DNA from: Acinetobacter tjernbergiae DSM 14971 = CIP 107465
GTDB lineage: Bacteria > Pseudomonadota > Gammaproteobacteria > Pseudomonadales > Moraxellaceae
DNA length: 64,000 bases
Reading direction: 5' to 3'
Assembly (NCBI RefSeq): GCF_000374425.1
Contig: NZ_KB894373.1
Span: forward strand, 1-64,000
Shown in pieces: positions 1 to 10,000 of the stretch. The translations under genes were made by a program, and so were the position numbers. Within the stretch, counting starts at the first letter, position 1, and every line of letters begins with the position of its first letter. The notes beneath the pieces are model-generated. The model was given only the letters and a program-made list of their open reading frames with translations, searched no databases and had not been told where the DNA came from.

Positions 1-270
1 GCCTATTTTAATTTAGCAACATGTAGTGATTATTGGTCAAGTTATGCTGAGGTATTTAACCCTGATACTCATCGCTCTGTGGGTAAACATACAGGCTTAA
101 CTAACCATGTTGAGCGATTCAATGCGACATTAAGGAATCGCTTGGGACGTTTTACACGGAAAACTTTAAGCTTTTCGAAGAAGAAAGAAAATCATGAAGC
201 TGTCTTGCATATGTTTTTATTAAAATACAATCAAGACATGAAAAAGAAATGGCTAACACGTCATATTTGA
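1..270 (+). CDS. IS1-family transposase, C-terminal part
   Basis: This is the 3' end of a transposase gene whose start lies upstream of the window; the frame is open from base 1 and stops at 268-270. The visible protein has the features of the IS1 family InsB catalytic region: a DYWSSY segment, then GKHTGLTNHVERFNATLRNR, whose NHVERFNxTLR pattern carries the last acidic residue of the DDE triad. The basic tail TRKTLSFSKKKENH is also typical. Family assignment is by motif recognition. The element matters because its insertion cut the gene that follows. Confidence 0.82.
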   Translation, partial: AYFNLATCSDYWSSYAEVFNPDTHRSVGKHTGLTNHVERFNATLRNRLGRFTRKTLSFSKKKENHEAVLHMFLLKYNQDMKKKWLTRHI

Positions 271-278
271 GCACTACC
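1..278 (+). mobile_element. IS1-like element, right end only
   Basis: The window opens inside an insertion sequence. The transposase tail (1-270) is followed by GCACTACC at 271-278, which I take as the terminal inverted repeat. The reading frame directly beyond is open and belongs to another gene, which supports the boundary. The left end and any target duplication lie outside the window, so completeness cannot be judged. Confidence 0.7.
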
Positions 279-2562
279 AAATAATTTAGATATTCATGTT
301 CAATCAGAAGAAGTATCTAGCTCTTCAACTTACGATCAAGAGAAGTTTGATTGGGATATATTTTTTGAAAAATATACAAATTCAGTCCAAAGCGTCGATT
401 TCGATTCTGCTTTTAATGATTTTCAAGAATTAGAAAATAAGTATTGGATTAAAAGAGCCTTTTATTCACAGCTTTTTCAAAGAATAAGCGCTTCACAAGC
501 GATACCATTGATCAATTGGTGGTTCGATGATCCTAGAAATGGAATGTATGACTTAGGTGATATCTTACAAGCTATACCTCATCGGTTTAAACAGAGAATG
601 TCGTTTAGAAATGTTTTAGATACAAGATTAAAAAAATTTCTAAAAATACATTATGCTGATTTTTATATAGATACTTATGGAAGTAATCTAAAATTAGATG
701 TTTTAAGCGAATTAACAGGAAAATCCAAGACTGATTATCTTAAATGCCTACTAGAGGGAATGAGCGAAAGCTTTGTTAGCTTAGAAAGTGAAAGTTTATT
801 TAGGATAGCTCATTTACTCACACCTATGATTGAACCATCTCGATCCGTCGAGATTTTAGAGTATGGCTTAGACTTACTAGAAAGCGATCTAGGAAATGAT
901 ATAGCTGATGGACAATGGCATGATGAATTAACACCACCTGAGAATATGATAGAGTCTATCGCTGGTTATATTTGGTCTAGTCTAGCATCTCCTTTTAATA
1001 CTGTTAAATGGCAAGCTGCTCATGCCGTTAAGTTGCTTTGTGATTTTGATCAAAGAGAATTGTTGTCTAATCTAATTAACTTTATTAATTATAAAAATTA
1101 CCGAAGTTTTTATGACCATAAATTTGAATTTTATCAATACTCTGCTACACAATGGTTACTTAATGCTTTATTAAAAGTATCATATAGCCCTAATAATTTC
1201 TTGAATGAATATGTTGAAACATTTAAGCAGTTAGCAGATCCAAATCGACCGCATTTGATGATTCGACTTCTAGCTTCAAAAATCCTTCTAAATTTATTTA
1301 GTTTAAAGATTATAGAGCTAAATGAAGAAGAAATTACAGTCTATCAAGGAGTTGGTAAATCCACTTTTAGTAAAGTCAAAAGAGAAACTGTGGATCTATC
1401 AAATTACTCAAATATCAATCAAGAAGATGTTGATTCGTTTGGTATTGATTTTGGTCCTTATTGGCTTGATCCATTAGGGGAAATGTTTGGACTACATCCC
1501 TCACATATTTATTTTGAGACGACGCAAACTTTAAGGAATGAAATTGGTTTTGCTGAGAAGAATCGTAGACTCAATGATATGCGTCAAAAAATGAAAATTT
1601 ATAACTGGAAGCAGACAAATCATGATCATGGATCTAGCCCTAAAGTCGAAGATTTAGATTTTTATCTGTCTTACCATGCAATGATGATTACAGCTGATAA
1701 GTTACTGCAAACAAGACCATTACTTGTAAATGAAGATTGCTGGAGAGATTTTGATGAATGGATTAAACGACATGATTTATCCTGTATAGAACCCTATTGG
1801 TTAAGTGATTTTAGAGATCCATGTCCTCGAATAACTACAGAATGGCTTCCAAGAGATAGAAAGAATCCTTCAAATTGGTCTTACAGTTGCTCCCTAATTG
1901 ATTATCAAGATGCAATACATCTCAGCGATATAGAACTTTGTTTATGGGGAGGATGGTCAGAAGTGCATAACTCTGATCAAGCAAAAGATATTCATATCCG
2001 TTCAAGTTTAGTGAGTCCGGAAACATCTAATGCTCTTTGGAGAAGTTTACAATGTGCTGAATCAAGCTACTCTTATCATTTACCTAGTGCTAATGATGAA
2101 AGGCTTGAATTTGAAATAGATAATTTCAACTTAAAAGGATGGATTGTTGAACAGGAAATTGATCTATCAAATTTTGATGAGGATTTATGGGGAGCATCTT
2201 TGAGATATGATGCAACTAAACCATCAAAAGAGATTATTTCCTTAATGAATTTACATTCTGATTTTTTGGGTAAAAATTGGTTTTGTGAAAATGAAAAAGT
2301 TTTAAACCTCACTCTTTGGGGGGAATATAAAAATGAAAATTATGAGTATTCAAATGGTTACAAGTTAAAAGTGAATAAAAAATTTATTCTCGATCTTCTT
2401 GGTAAAATTAACATGGATATGGTTATCTCTGTTGATATTGATCGTAGATATAAATATGGTAGTTACCAATCAAAAGAAGATTCAAAAGGACTTGACGAGT
2501 ATTTACCTAGCAGCAAAAGAATTTATTTAATGAAAAATAACGGAGATATGTATGTCTACTGA
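271..2562 (+). pseudogene. 5'-truncated gene for a large unknown protein
   Basis: The frame is open without a stop from the IS end at 271 to 2562, so about 763 codons survive and the original start has been lost. The first in-frame start codons are a TTG at 508 and an ATG at 544, neither with a convincing ribosome site, so the product is probably not made normally. The protein is acidic and rich in Leu, Trp and Tyr. Residues coded at about 950-1350 look like helical HEAT-type repeats. A segment reading FGPYWLDPLGEMFGL and the end IYLMKNNGDMYVY may be useful search tags. I do not recognise the family; the layout (very large protein plus small partner, in a defence-rich region) would fit the C-terminal sensor part of a STAND-type defence protein, but that is a guess. 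Confidence 0.6.
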
Positions 2563-3199
2563 AAGTCTTATTGAACTAGGGAAAAAACTAGTACAGGAAT
2601 TCAATTTAGAGGATAGAACCGATACATTATCTCAATGGTTACTGCACTACTTAGCAGAATTATTTGAACAATATAATTTATCGACTTCTCCTGAAGAAAA
2701 GCGTATAGCAGCTTTAGAAATCAAAGATACAATTTTTAAGCTATGGGAATTTCGCTATAAGCATTCTCATCCAAAAAGTAGCTTTAAGAATATTGAATTA
2801 CTTATTTCAACATTAAAGAAATTAAATTTAGATAATGATGATGTGTTCTACACAGGACTAAGTAATTTTAGAAATGCAGAAAAAACCACAGATCAGACTA
2901 GTCCACAATATTGGTATAACTACGCTCTTAAAATTGATAAAACATCAAGACTTTTGATAAGGAATTGCATACTTAAAGGTTATGAACTTAATGAAACTGA
3001 TAATCAAGAAATTGCTGAACTTATCAGGAAAATTGAGGGATTTGATGCTTATGAAAATTTGTTCAATAAATTTTATGGTGATCAATCTAGCCAAGATCAC
3101 GAGCATGAGACCATCAAAAATAATATTTCAAAAATAGATGAATTAATTAGTGCTTTAACAGAATTAAAAAATGCTTATGAGGAAAAGCTAAAGTCATAG
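2552..3199 (+). CDS. small unknown partner protein
   Basis: A 215-residue protein whose start overlaps the end of the large truncated gene by 11 bases, so the two were translationally coupled. The ATG is preceded by GGAG (AACGGAGATATG). The sequence is highly charged and predicted mostly helical, with a likely coiled coil at the C-terminus (ISKIDELISALTELKNAYEE). No signal peptide, membrane segment or catalytic motif is visible. I do not recognise the family. Small downstream partners are common for large antiviral ATPases, but nothing here proves that role. With the upstream gene broken by the IS, this gene may now be orphaned or read from an IS-borne promoter. Confidence 0.7.
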   Translation: MSTESLIELGKKLVQEFNLEDRTDTLSQWLLHYLAELFEQYNLSTSPEEKRIAALEIKDTIFKLWEFRYKHSHPKSSFKNIELLISTLKKLNLDNDDVFYTGLSNFRNAEKTTDQTSPQYWYNYALKIDKTSRLLIRNCILKGYELNETDNQEIAELIRKIEGFDAYENLFNKFYGDQSSQDHEHETIKNNISKIDELISALTELKNAYEEKLKS

Positions 3200-3487
3200 T
3201 TTTAAAGTATCCAAGTAGGATAAGAATAGATATTTAATTATTTACGAGATTACCTATTTAAATTCATAAGAATAAGCAATTAATGAACTACCGAACTTTA
3301 TTTTAAGGATGATGGAATTATATGGGTATTAAATGTAGTTTGGCTGTGCTGCATTGTAGGTATGAATTTATTGAGTATGTATAAAAAATAAATAATGATG
3401 TAAAAAATAAGTGAATAAAGTTTTTAGCTATAGCTTTATAATTTAAGTTGTAATAATTTACATTTTCTTCATAATTTTATAATTTGG

Positions 3488-3505
3488 GGGCGACTATAGT
3501 CGCCC
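3488..3505. terminator. perfect 18-bp palindrome between convergent genes
   Basis: GGGCGACTA followed at once by TAGTCGCCC, then CTTCTTTT on the plus strand. It overlaps the stop codon of the minus-strand protease gene (TAG inside the palindrome). It probably acts as a shared terminator for the convergent genes. The AT-rich stretch 3200-3487 upstream holds nothing else I recognise. Confidence 0.5.
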
Positions 3506-4666
3506 TTCTTTTATTCGTGCTTCCTTCGCTTTTTCAAAGCAATCCATCATAATTGATATAATATCATATTCATGTTTATTACCTTTAACTTCTGCATAAT
3601 CCATGGCATTAACTAATATAAACTCCTTATTTTTAATAGCAAAATCTGTTAAATCATCAAAGTATTCTTTACTAATATTATGATTTCTTTGACGAGCCTT
3701 AGGATTTTTTCTGATGTAATCATCATAATGTTTGGCTATACCACCAACACCAAGCTCAAGCTCTGCTAATCTTTCAAAATAATGGTAATCAATTATTACA
3801 CTTTCAGCTGTAAGATAGTCCCTAATTGCCGTATGTATTTGGCACATTGGTAAAAATCGAATGATATCACTTTCACTACTTCCGCTAACGTGCATTCCCA
3901 TTAATTTAGATTCGCACGAGAAACCAACATATAAAATCAGCCCACCCGACATTCCATTTGTGCATTTTATCGAAGCTGTATTTAATTTCTCGAAATAATA
4001 CCCAAGTTCATCTTTATTAAGCTGCCCACCAATATAATCTCTATGAAGAATAGTACTGCTTGTATATACATTTTCATCGTATGGATGAACTTCATTGTTT
4101 GCTTCATGGAAATATGGATTACTTTCCTCAGAAAATCCAATATCGGCTAATATATTTTCTTTGAAGATACTTTCATATTCACTTAATTCCAAAATTTTCA
4201 TTTCATTAAAATTAATACAATGATCAACCATTTGACCAAATTCTAGATTAAATAACTCTACTAAGACTACGTCTTCAAAATTATAATGTTCGTGTGGAGG
4301 AATTATTTCGCCTATTTTCCAGATTTTTTTAGGATAAAGGAAGTCGTCTATATTATCAAAGCCTTTAGAGCTATGGCTAGTTATTCGAAACGGGGATGTA
4401 TTGGGAAGTTTCTCTGTTTCAAGGTAGTCTTTTAAAACATGCTTCGCAGTTAACAGAAAATACTTCATACCTATTTTAATTAATGTGCCTGACCCCCATT
4501 GACCAAAATATAAATCTTTAAAATCCCATTTTTCATCTCTGGTCACATCTGTAAAAATATGAAAAATGCGTCTGGTAGATAAAATATTATGTTGGTGTCT
4601 GGCTTCATTAATAGTTATTTCATCTGGATTAAAATTAATTCCAAGTTGTTTTAGTCTTTCTAGCAT
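3494..4666 (-). CDS. trypsin-like serine protease
   Basis: A 390-residue protein with a chymotrypsin-fold protease domain. The catalytic triad can be read: His76 in LLTAKHVLKD, Asp132 in FEDVVLVEL and Ser240 in TNGMSGGLI, with GQWGSGTLIKIG before the His as the usual beta-strand. No signal peptide or membrane anchor is seen, so it should be cytoplasmic, unlike DegP-type proteases. The C-terminal 110 residues are helical and charged with no recognised domain. It stands alone on the minus strand between a broken two-gene operon and a nuclease gene. Cytoplasmic trypsin-like proteases occur as effectors in some antiviral systems, so a defence role is plausible but not shown. Confidence 0.75.
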   Translation of the reverse strand: MLERLKQLGINFNPDEITINEARHQHNILSTRRIFHIFTDVTRDEKWDFKDLYFGQWGSGTLIKIGMKYFLLTAKHVLKDYLETEKLPNTSPFRITSHSSKGFDNIDDFLYPKKIWKIGEIIPPHEHYNFEDVVLVELFNLEFGQMVDHCINFNEMKILELSEYESIFKENILADIGFSEESNPYFHEANNEVHPYDENVYTSSTILHRDYIGGQLNKDELGYYFEKLNTASIKCTNGMSGGLILYVGFSCESKLMGMHVSGSSESDIIRFLPMCQIHTAIRDYLTAESVIIDYHYFERLAELELGVGGIAKHYDDYIRKNPKARQRNHNISKEYFDDLTDFAIKNKEFILVNAMDYAEVKGNKHEYDIISIMMDCFEKAKEARIKEGRL

Positions 4667-4772
4667 AGGTAAGGTAGTTCTATAAAATTCTTGATTATAA
4701 TAACTATTTTAGTAGAAAAAAGTATTAGTTTATATTTTGGAATAGATAAAATAAATTAATTTTGTTAGTTAA

Positions 4773-4842
4773 GATGTTGATGTTGATGTTGATGTTGATG
4801 TTGATGTTGATGTTGATGTTGATGTTGATGTTGATGTTGATA
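4773..4842. repeat. hexanucleotide microsatellite, about 11.7 copies
   Basis: Perfect tandem copies of GATGTT (AACATC on the minus strand) over 70 bases, about 105 bp upstream of the protease start on the minus strand. The repeat is outside any gene, in very AT-rich DNA. Copy number is likely to vary by slippage, which could change promoter spacing for the protease gene. Confidence 0.95.
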
Positions 4843-4988
4843 TATAAATAAAAGACGATGTGTTTGAATTTAAAAATGATATTTTTGATCCATTCTATAG
4901 CCAGTCAAAATTTCAGACAGGTTTGTTGCTATAGAGATGAGTTGTTAGAAAAAACCGAATTACTTTAATGTACCTGTGTAGTTATATC

Positions 4989-5031
4989 AATAGGAGATGG
5001 GTATTTTATCAAAATTGATTCATCTCCTATT
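4989..5031 (-). terminator. inverted repeat downstream of the nuclease gene
   Basis: AATAGGAGATG and CATCTCCTATT form an 11-bp stem just after the minus-strand gene that ends at 5044. There is no clear T-run, so termination may be weak or the repeat may have another role. Confidence 0.4.
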
Positions 5032-5043
5032 ATTTAGAGCTTG

Positions 5044-5706
5044 TTAAACTGAAGTAATGTTTTCAGACCACGTAATATCACCTCTATAAATCTCTTGTGT
5101 CTTAGCAATTTCCCAAGCTTCAATCCAGAGGCTAAGCATTTTATTATAGGGAGGAAATTTGATGCCTGAACCTCCCTCATAATTATTTGTGATTCGGCAA
5201 TGCCAACAGCTTGTATCACTTGCAAAACCATATTTGTCGTCTTTGTACCAAAAAACTGCTTCTTCTACTTGTGAGAAAATTTCAAATCTATCTAGCCATC
5301 TACTTCTTTCAACAAGCCATCCTAATCGTGGACCTTGATGAATATCGCATTTTTTATAAATGTCACTCCCTAATAGTAAAACTTCATCAAACTGATATTC
5401 TGTGTTGATTAATGATCTATCATATTTTGTCTCATATAATTCTTTAAATTCCTGAAAAGTTGTAAATGGCTTGACCTCAACCAAAATGCGTTTATTACCA
5501 TATCCTTTGATAAGGAAATCAGGAAACCATACTGCTTCAGTGTTCTTTACACCAAATGGCTCATATTCCCATTCCCAACCTAACATATCAAAAAAGATTG
5601 CCCACCTTGTTTCCAGTGTTGATCGAAACTTGATCGTCTTATAAATGCGCTGTATTGGAACTATAGCTTCATCTTCAAGGTTTTCTAGTTGGTTTTGTTC
5701 TGGCAT
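5044..5706 (-). CDS. PD-(D/E)XK-type nuclease-like protein
   Basis: A 220-residue protein. The first half matches the restriction-endonuclease-like fold: a conserved FRSTLETRWAIFFDMLGWEWEYEPFG opening (common in small phage and plasmid nucleases), then WFPDFLI with the metal-binding Asp and ILVEVKP with the E-x-K pair. The C-terminal half contains CWHC and a further Cys that could bind zinc. No membrane segment is seen. It stands alone, so its target and partners are unknown; a role in recombination or in restricting incoming DNA are both possible. The ATG at 5706 is the first in frame. Confidence 0.65.
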   Translation of the reverse strand: MPEQNQLENLEDEAIVPIQRIYKTIKFRSTLETRWAIFFDMLGWEWEYEPFGVKNTEAVWFPDFLIKGYGNKRILVEVKPFTTFQEFKELYETKYDRSLINTEYQFDEVLLLGSDIYKKCDIHQGPRLGWLVERSRWLDRFEIFSQVEEAVFWYKDDKYGFASDTSCWHCRITNNYEGGSGIKFPPYNKMLSLWIEAWEIAKTQEIYRGDITWSENITSV

Positions 5707-6316
5707 ATACTTGCTTTGAATGATTGAAAACTATGAATTATATATGAAGAGAATTGTGTAACCACGGAAATAGAGATCAATTACTAATAAATCACATTAA
5801 TTCGAAATTGAACTTATATTGCCGTCTATTAATCTTGAGTTGTATGATATTTCTTAGAGACTATTAGTTGAGGCAAGCATTAGGAATGCTATCTGTAGAA
5901 CATTCAACAGGAGTATGATATTTATTTAAAAACGAAATGTATTGTTTGAACAATCAAGCTAAAATTTACATCGTCAGTTATATGGGCATGTTACCCAATC
6001 AACATCCATGAGTATTTTGCATTGTTTAATGTTTGTTGAAACGCTGCTGATAAAAAAGAACCTTTGCCTAACCAAGCTTTTATTGAGTTTGTATTAAAGG
6101 GGATGTTTGAGACCATCAATAACTTGCATGATCAAAGTAATGGCTTGATTAGCTTTCTTTAAGTTTTGATTAAGAGGACATCACTTAATAATGCTTTAAT
6201 AAATTTAGATATTAAAAAGTTGTTGAATTTAATTTTGAGCTTTATAGTAAGATTATTTTAATTGTAATTATTTATAAATCTTATATTTGTTATCTTATGA
6301 ATTTTAGAGGGAAACT
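5707..6316. other. 610-bp gap, probably decayed sequence
   Basis: No intact gene is visible. At about 6041-6160 a plus-strand frame reads LPNQAFIEFVLKGMFETINN and then stops; it looks like a gene remnant (faintly Fic-like), but the match is too short to name. The last 100 bases before hamA are very AT-rich and should contain its promoter. Confidence 0.3.
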
Positions 6317-7075
6317 ATGATAGAAAGCTTATGTACTCTAGCTGAAATACAGTTAGATCAACATAATTTTAAGGTTCTAGAATTAAAGGACGAAAATTTT
6401 GATGCCTTAAAAAATATATTAGTTTCAGAATTTCCTGAAACTTATTTGTCGAAATCTTCTTTTGAACGAACAATGAGCTTATTAGGCCAACAAGCAGCAT
6501 ATAGCAAATTAAAATCAAAATTCCCCAAGGGAAAAAAACTTCGTTCGGGTGATGTTGGTGAAGTAATATCAAGAACCTATATTGAAAAACATTTAGATTA
6601 CGTTGTACCAATAAAAAAACTTCAATGGCGCGATCATCGTGAAATGGCTATGAGGGGAGATGATGTTATAGCAATAAAAATCGATGGTGATGATATAAAT
6701 TTTATTAAATGTGAAGCTAAATCAGTACAAAGTCTGAATAAAAAGACTTTATTGGAAGCTAGGAAAGAACTAGACCAGCATGACGGTAAACCATCACCAC
6801 ATTCTCTAGACTTTATAATTGAGCGTCTGTATGAAATAAAAAATGATGAATTAGCAGAAAAATTAGAAACTCACAAATATCATAAAAGAATTAGAAAACA
6901 GGATTTTAGTCATCTACTTTTTGTATTTACAAAGTCTAACCCTAACTCGCTCCAAAAAGATGCTTTTGAAGCTTATAAAGGTGATTTTTGTCAAATTTCA
7001 GTTGGATTAAAAACAGCAAAACATCAAGAACTTGTCACATCAGTATTTGAAGAGTTAAATAGTCAATATGAATAA
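6317..7075 (+). CDS. hamA: Hachiman system nuclease subunit HamA (DUF1837)
   Basis: A 252-residue protein of the DUF1837/HamA family, the effector nuclease of the Hachiman antiphage system. Signature segments: SGDVGEVISRTYIE (residues 77-90), VPIKKLQWRDHREMAMRGDD (97-116) and the metal-binding E133-x-K135 in IKCEAKS, all in the usual order for a PD-(D/E)XK-like fold. In studied systems HamA is held inactive by HamB and degrades DNA when HamB senses invading or damaged DNA. The ATG follows GAGGGAAACT. It overlaps hamB by 8 bases, so the two are co-translated. All the residues I would expect for activity are present. Confidence 0.92.
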   Translation: MIESLCTLAEIQLDQHNFKVLELKDENFDALKNILVSEFPETYLSKSSFERTMSLLGQQAAYSKLKSKFPKGKKLRSGDVGEVISRTYIEKHLDYVVPIKKLQWRDHREMAMRGDDVIAIKIDGDDINFIKCEAKSVQSLNKKTLLEARKELDQHDGKPSPHSLDFIIERLYEIKNDELAEKLETHKYHKRIRKQDFSHLLFVFTKSNPNSLQKDAFEAYKGDFCQISVGLKTAKHQELVTSVFEELNSQYE

Positions 7076-10000
7076 AGAGCTAATAGAAGAATTAATCAAA
7101 AATCATTTAAAACCAGAATTTAGAGGGAGATTGATTGACAGAGGGTTATCTCGGTCAATGATTTGGGATAATGGTATTTTGCCTGAAAATTCCTCTGATT
7201 TCTCAGATGAACTGACGTATGATTTATTATCTTATGGCTATTCATTGTTATCTCTTGCAATTAAAAGTATCGACAATGATGTTAATGAAACGCTAAAAAA
7301 TCAGGCATTTGAAAAAGCTGCTACAGCTTTAATGACTGTAATTTATAATGGTTCGACTAACTATAGTAAATATTCATTTCATACATTGATGTGTGCTGGT
7401 GCATATCATTTAGCTCATTTTTCAGCAAAAAGTTATAGCCTACTAAATAGAGTAGAAGAACACCTTAGTAATAACATTTTAGAAAAAAGCTTGAGCCTAC
7501 TTTTAACTAGGGATTTTGATAGGCTATTAGATATTATTCCTGTTTGGAAATTTGATTTAAAGAATGATTTAGATTCTTTAGTTAATAAAGATATCCATAA
7601 TGAGTTAGACGAAACTTCAGTACATTTAACCTATTTGAATAGTGTTTTAGTTAATAGATATTTAGAAGTAATTTATGAGTATTTGGATCTTCTCAAAGTT
7701 GGAAATTCTAGCCGATTAGAGTCTATTAATAAAATATTAAACGAAAATATCTCAATTAGTTTGAAGTACAATTTTATTGAGGATTGGTGGATTTATAGAA
7801 TAACCCTCTATCTTTTGAATGACTTATGGGATCGCACATATCACAACATTCTACCAATTGAGAAAAATAATCCTGAATGGAATGGTTATAGAACTAAATT
7901 TATTGAGCATTTAATGAATAAGGATAATGCTGAAATTGACTTATGGCCTTCACAAATTGAGGGGGCAAATAGAGCTATATATGATCTCGAAAATTTAGTG
8001 ATATCCCTACCAACTAGCGCAGGAAAAACTAGAATTGCTGAACTATGCATTTTAAGAGCATTATCAAAAAAAAAGAAAGTAATTTTCATCACTCCACTTA
8101 GAGCCTTATCAATTCAGACTGAAATTACTTTGATGAACACCTTTACATATTTAGGTAATACAGTATCTTCATTGTATGGTGGAATGAGCTTATACGGTTA
8201 TCAAAGAGAACAATTTTCAGATAGTGATATATTGATTGGTACACCAGAGAAGCTTGATTTTTTAATCAAACATGATCCAGAACTCTTAAACGATGTTGGC
8301 CTAATCATAATGGATGAGGGGCATATGATAGGTCCGGCTGAAAGAGAGGTTAAGTTTGAAGTACTAATACAATGCTTATTAAATAGAGAGGATTCAGATT
8401 CAAGAAGAATAGTTTGTTTATCCGCTATTTTGCCAAGTGGTCAAGAACTAGATAATTTTGTAAGTTGGATAAGTTATGATAGACAAGGTCAAGCTATTAC
8501 CTCCTCTTGGAGGCCTACTGATCTAAGATTTGGAATTATTTATCCAAACAACTCAGATACAGGCTTTAGACTAGATTACGTAATAGGTGCACAAAAACCA
8601 TTTATACCAAACTTTATTCCTAAGATTGTAAATAATAGATCAAAATATCCTAATTCTCAGCAAGAACTATGCTTATCCATAGCTGAGAAATTTGTTCATG
8701 ATGGTCAGAATGTCCTTATTTATTGTCCAATGCAAAAATCTGTAAATGCTTTGGCCAAAAAATTAGTTCAAATGACTAGGAGCCGTAAATTAGATTTCAA
8801 AAATTTAAATATTGACTCAGAATATTTCCATAATGCTGTAAGAGTGGCCGATGAACTATTCGGTTCAAATCACTATATTGTTGAATGTTTGAAATTAGGG
8901 ATAGTTGTTCATCATGGAAAACTACCAAAAGAATATCGTACAGCTTTAGAGTTATTGATTAAAAACTGTAAAGTAGGTCTTATTATTTCCTCACCTACTT
9001 TAGCACAAGGTCTTAATTTACAGGTTAATGTTGTTCTATTTCAGTCTATATATCGGATGCGAGATACAATACCACAAACTGAGTTTAAGAATGTAATTGG
9101 ACGAGCAGGAAGGTCATTTGTAGATCTACAAGGAATAGTTCTATATGCAAATTATGATAATAGTAGCTATAAAGCCCAAACTTGGGAAAAATTAACCAAA
9201 GGCGAAGAACAGCTCCCTTTGGTGAGTGGTCTCAAAGATATCGTATTAAATTTACTAATAACACTAATAAAATCTCAAACAGAAAAGGATATTGAGAAAA
9301 TTTATGAGCACATAGTAAACAGTAGTTTTAAGTTTGATTTTTCTTTGGATAATTCCAAAAATCAACTAAGTGAGAAAGAATTAGAAAAATGGAGTGAACG
9401 ACTAAATTTACTCGACTATTCAATAATTAATCTTGTGGGTGATAAAGATTTCGATATTCTAGAGTTAGCTGAACAGATAGACATCGCTCTACAACACTCA
9501 CTTTTTTACAAGCAAATTCAAGAATATAGCACTGATGAACAGTTAATGTTTAAAAAATTTGTTCAAAAAAGAGCTGAGTATTTATGGAATAAAACAACTG
9601 AAAGTACAAGAAAACAATTATATCTTTCAGGTGTTAGTTTTGACACTATAGAAAATCATGACCCTATAATTGAAGAGATATTTGAAATTATAAAAAATAT
9701 TGAATCTATTTTAACGGGGTCAAATATAGATAAAGATAAAATAATTTTGAACATAAATGAATTGGCTGATAAGTTGTTTTCTATAAATGAGTTTTCGCCT
9801 AATGATTTACCTGAAAAACATGCTGATATATTAACTAATTGGTTAAGTGGTAAAAAATACTTAATGAATGATGATATTGATAAGATAGTTGGTTTTATTG
9901 AAAATGATGTTTCTTATAAACTGGTTTGGGCTTTAGAGTTTTTAAAATCTAGACATAATATTTGTGCTAAAACTGAAATTGAGGTTGAAACTTTTGATTA

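Noticed and set aside
4773..4842. CRISPR-like array
   Set aside because: The repeat unit is 6 bp with no spacers; it is a microsatellite.
5707..6316. Fic-family gene remnant
   Set aside because: Only a short FIEF-like segment is suggestive; too little to claim.
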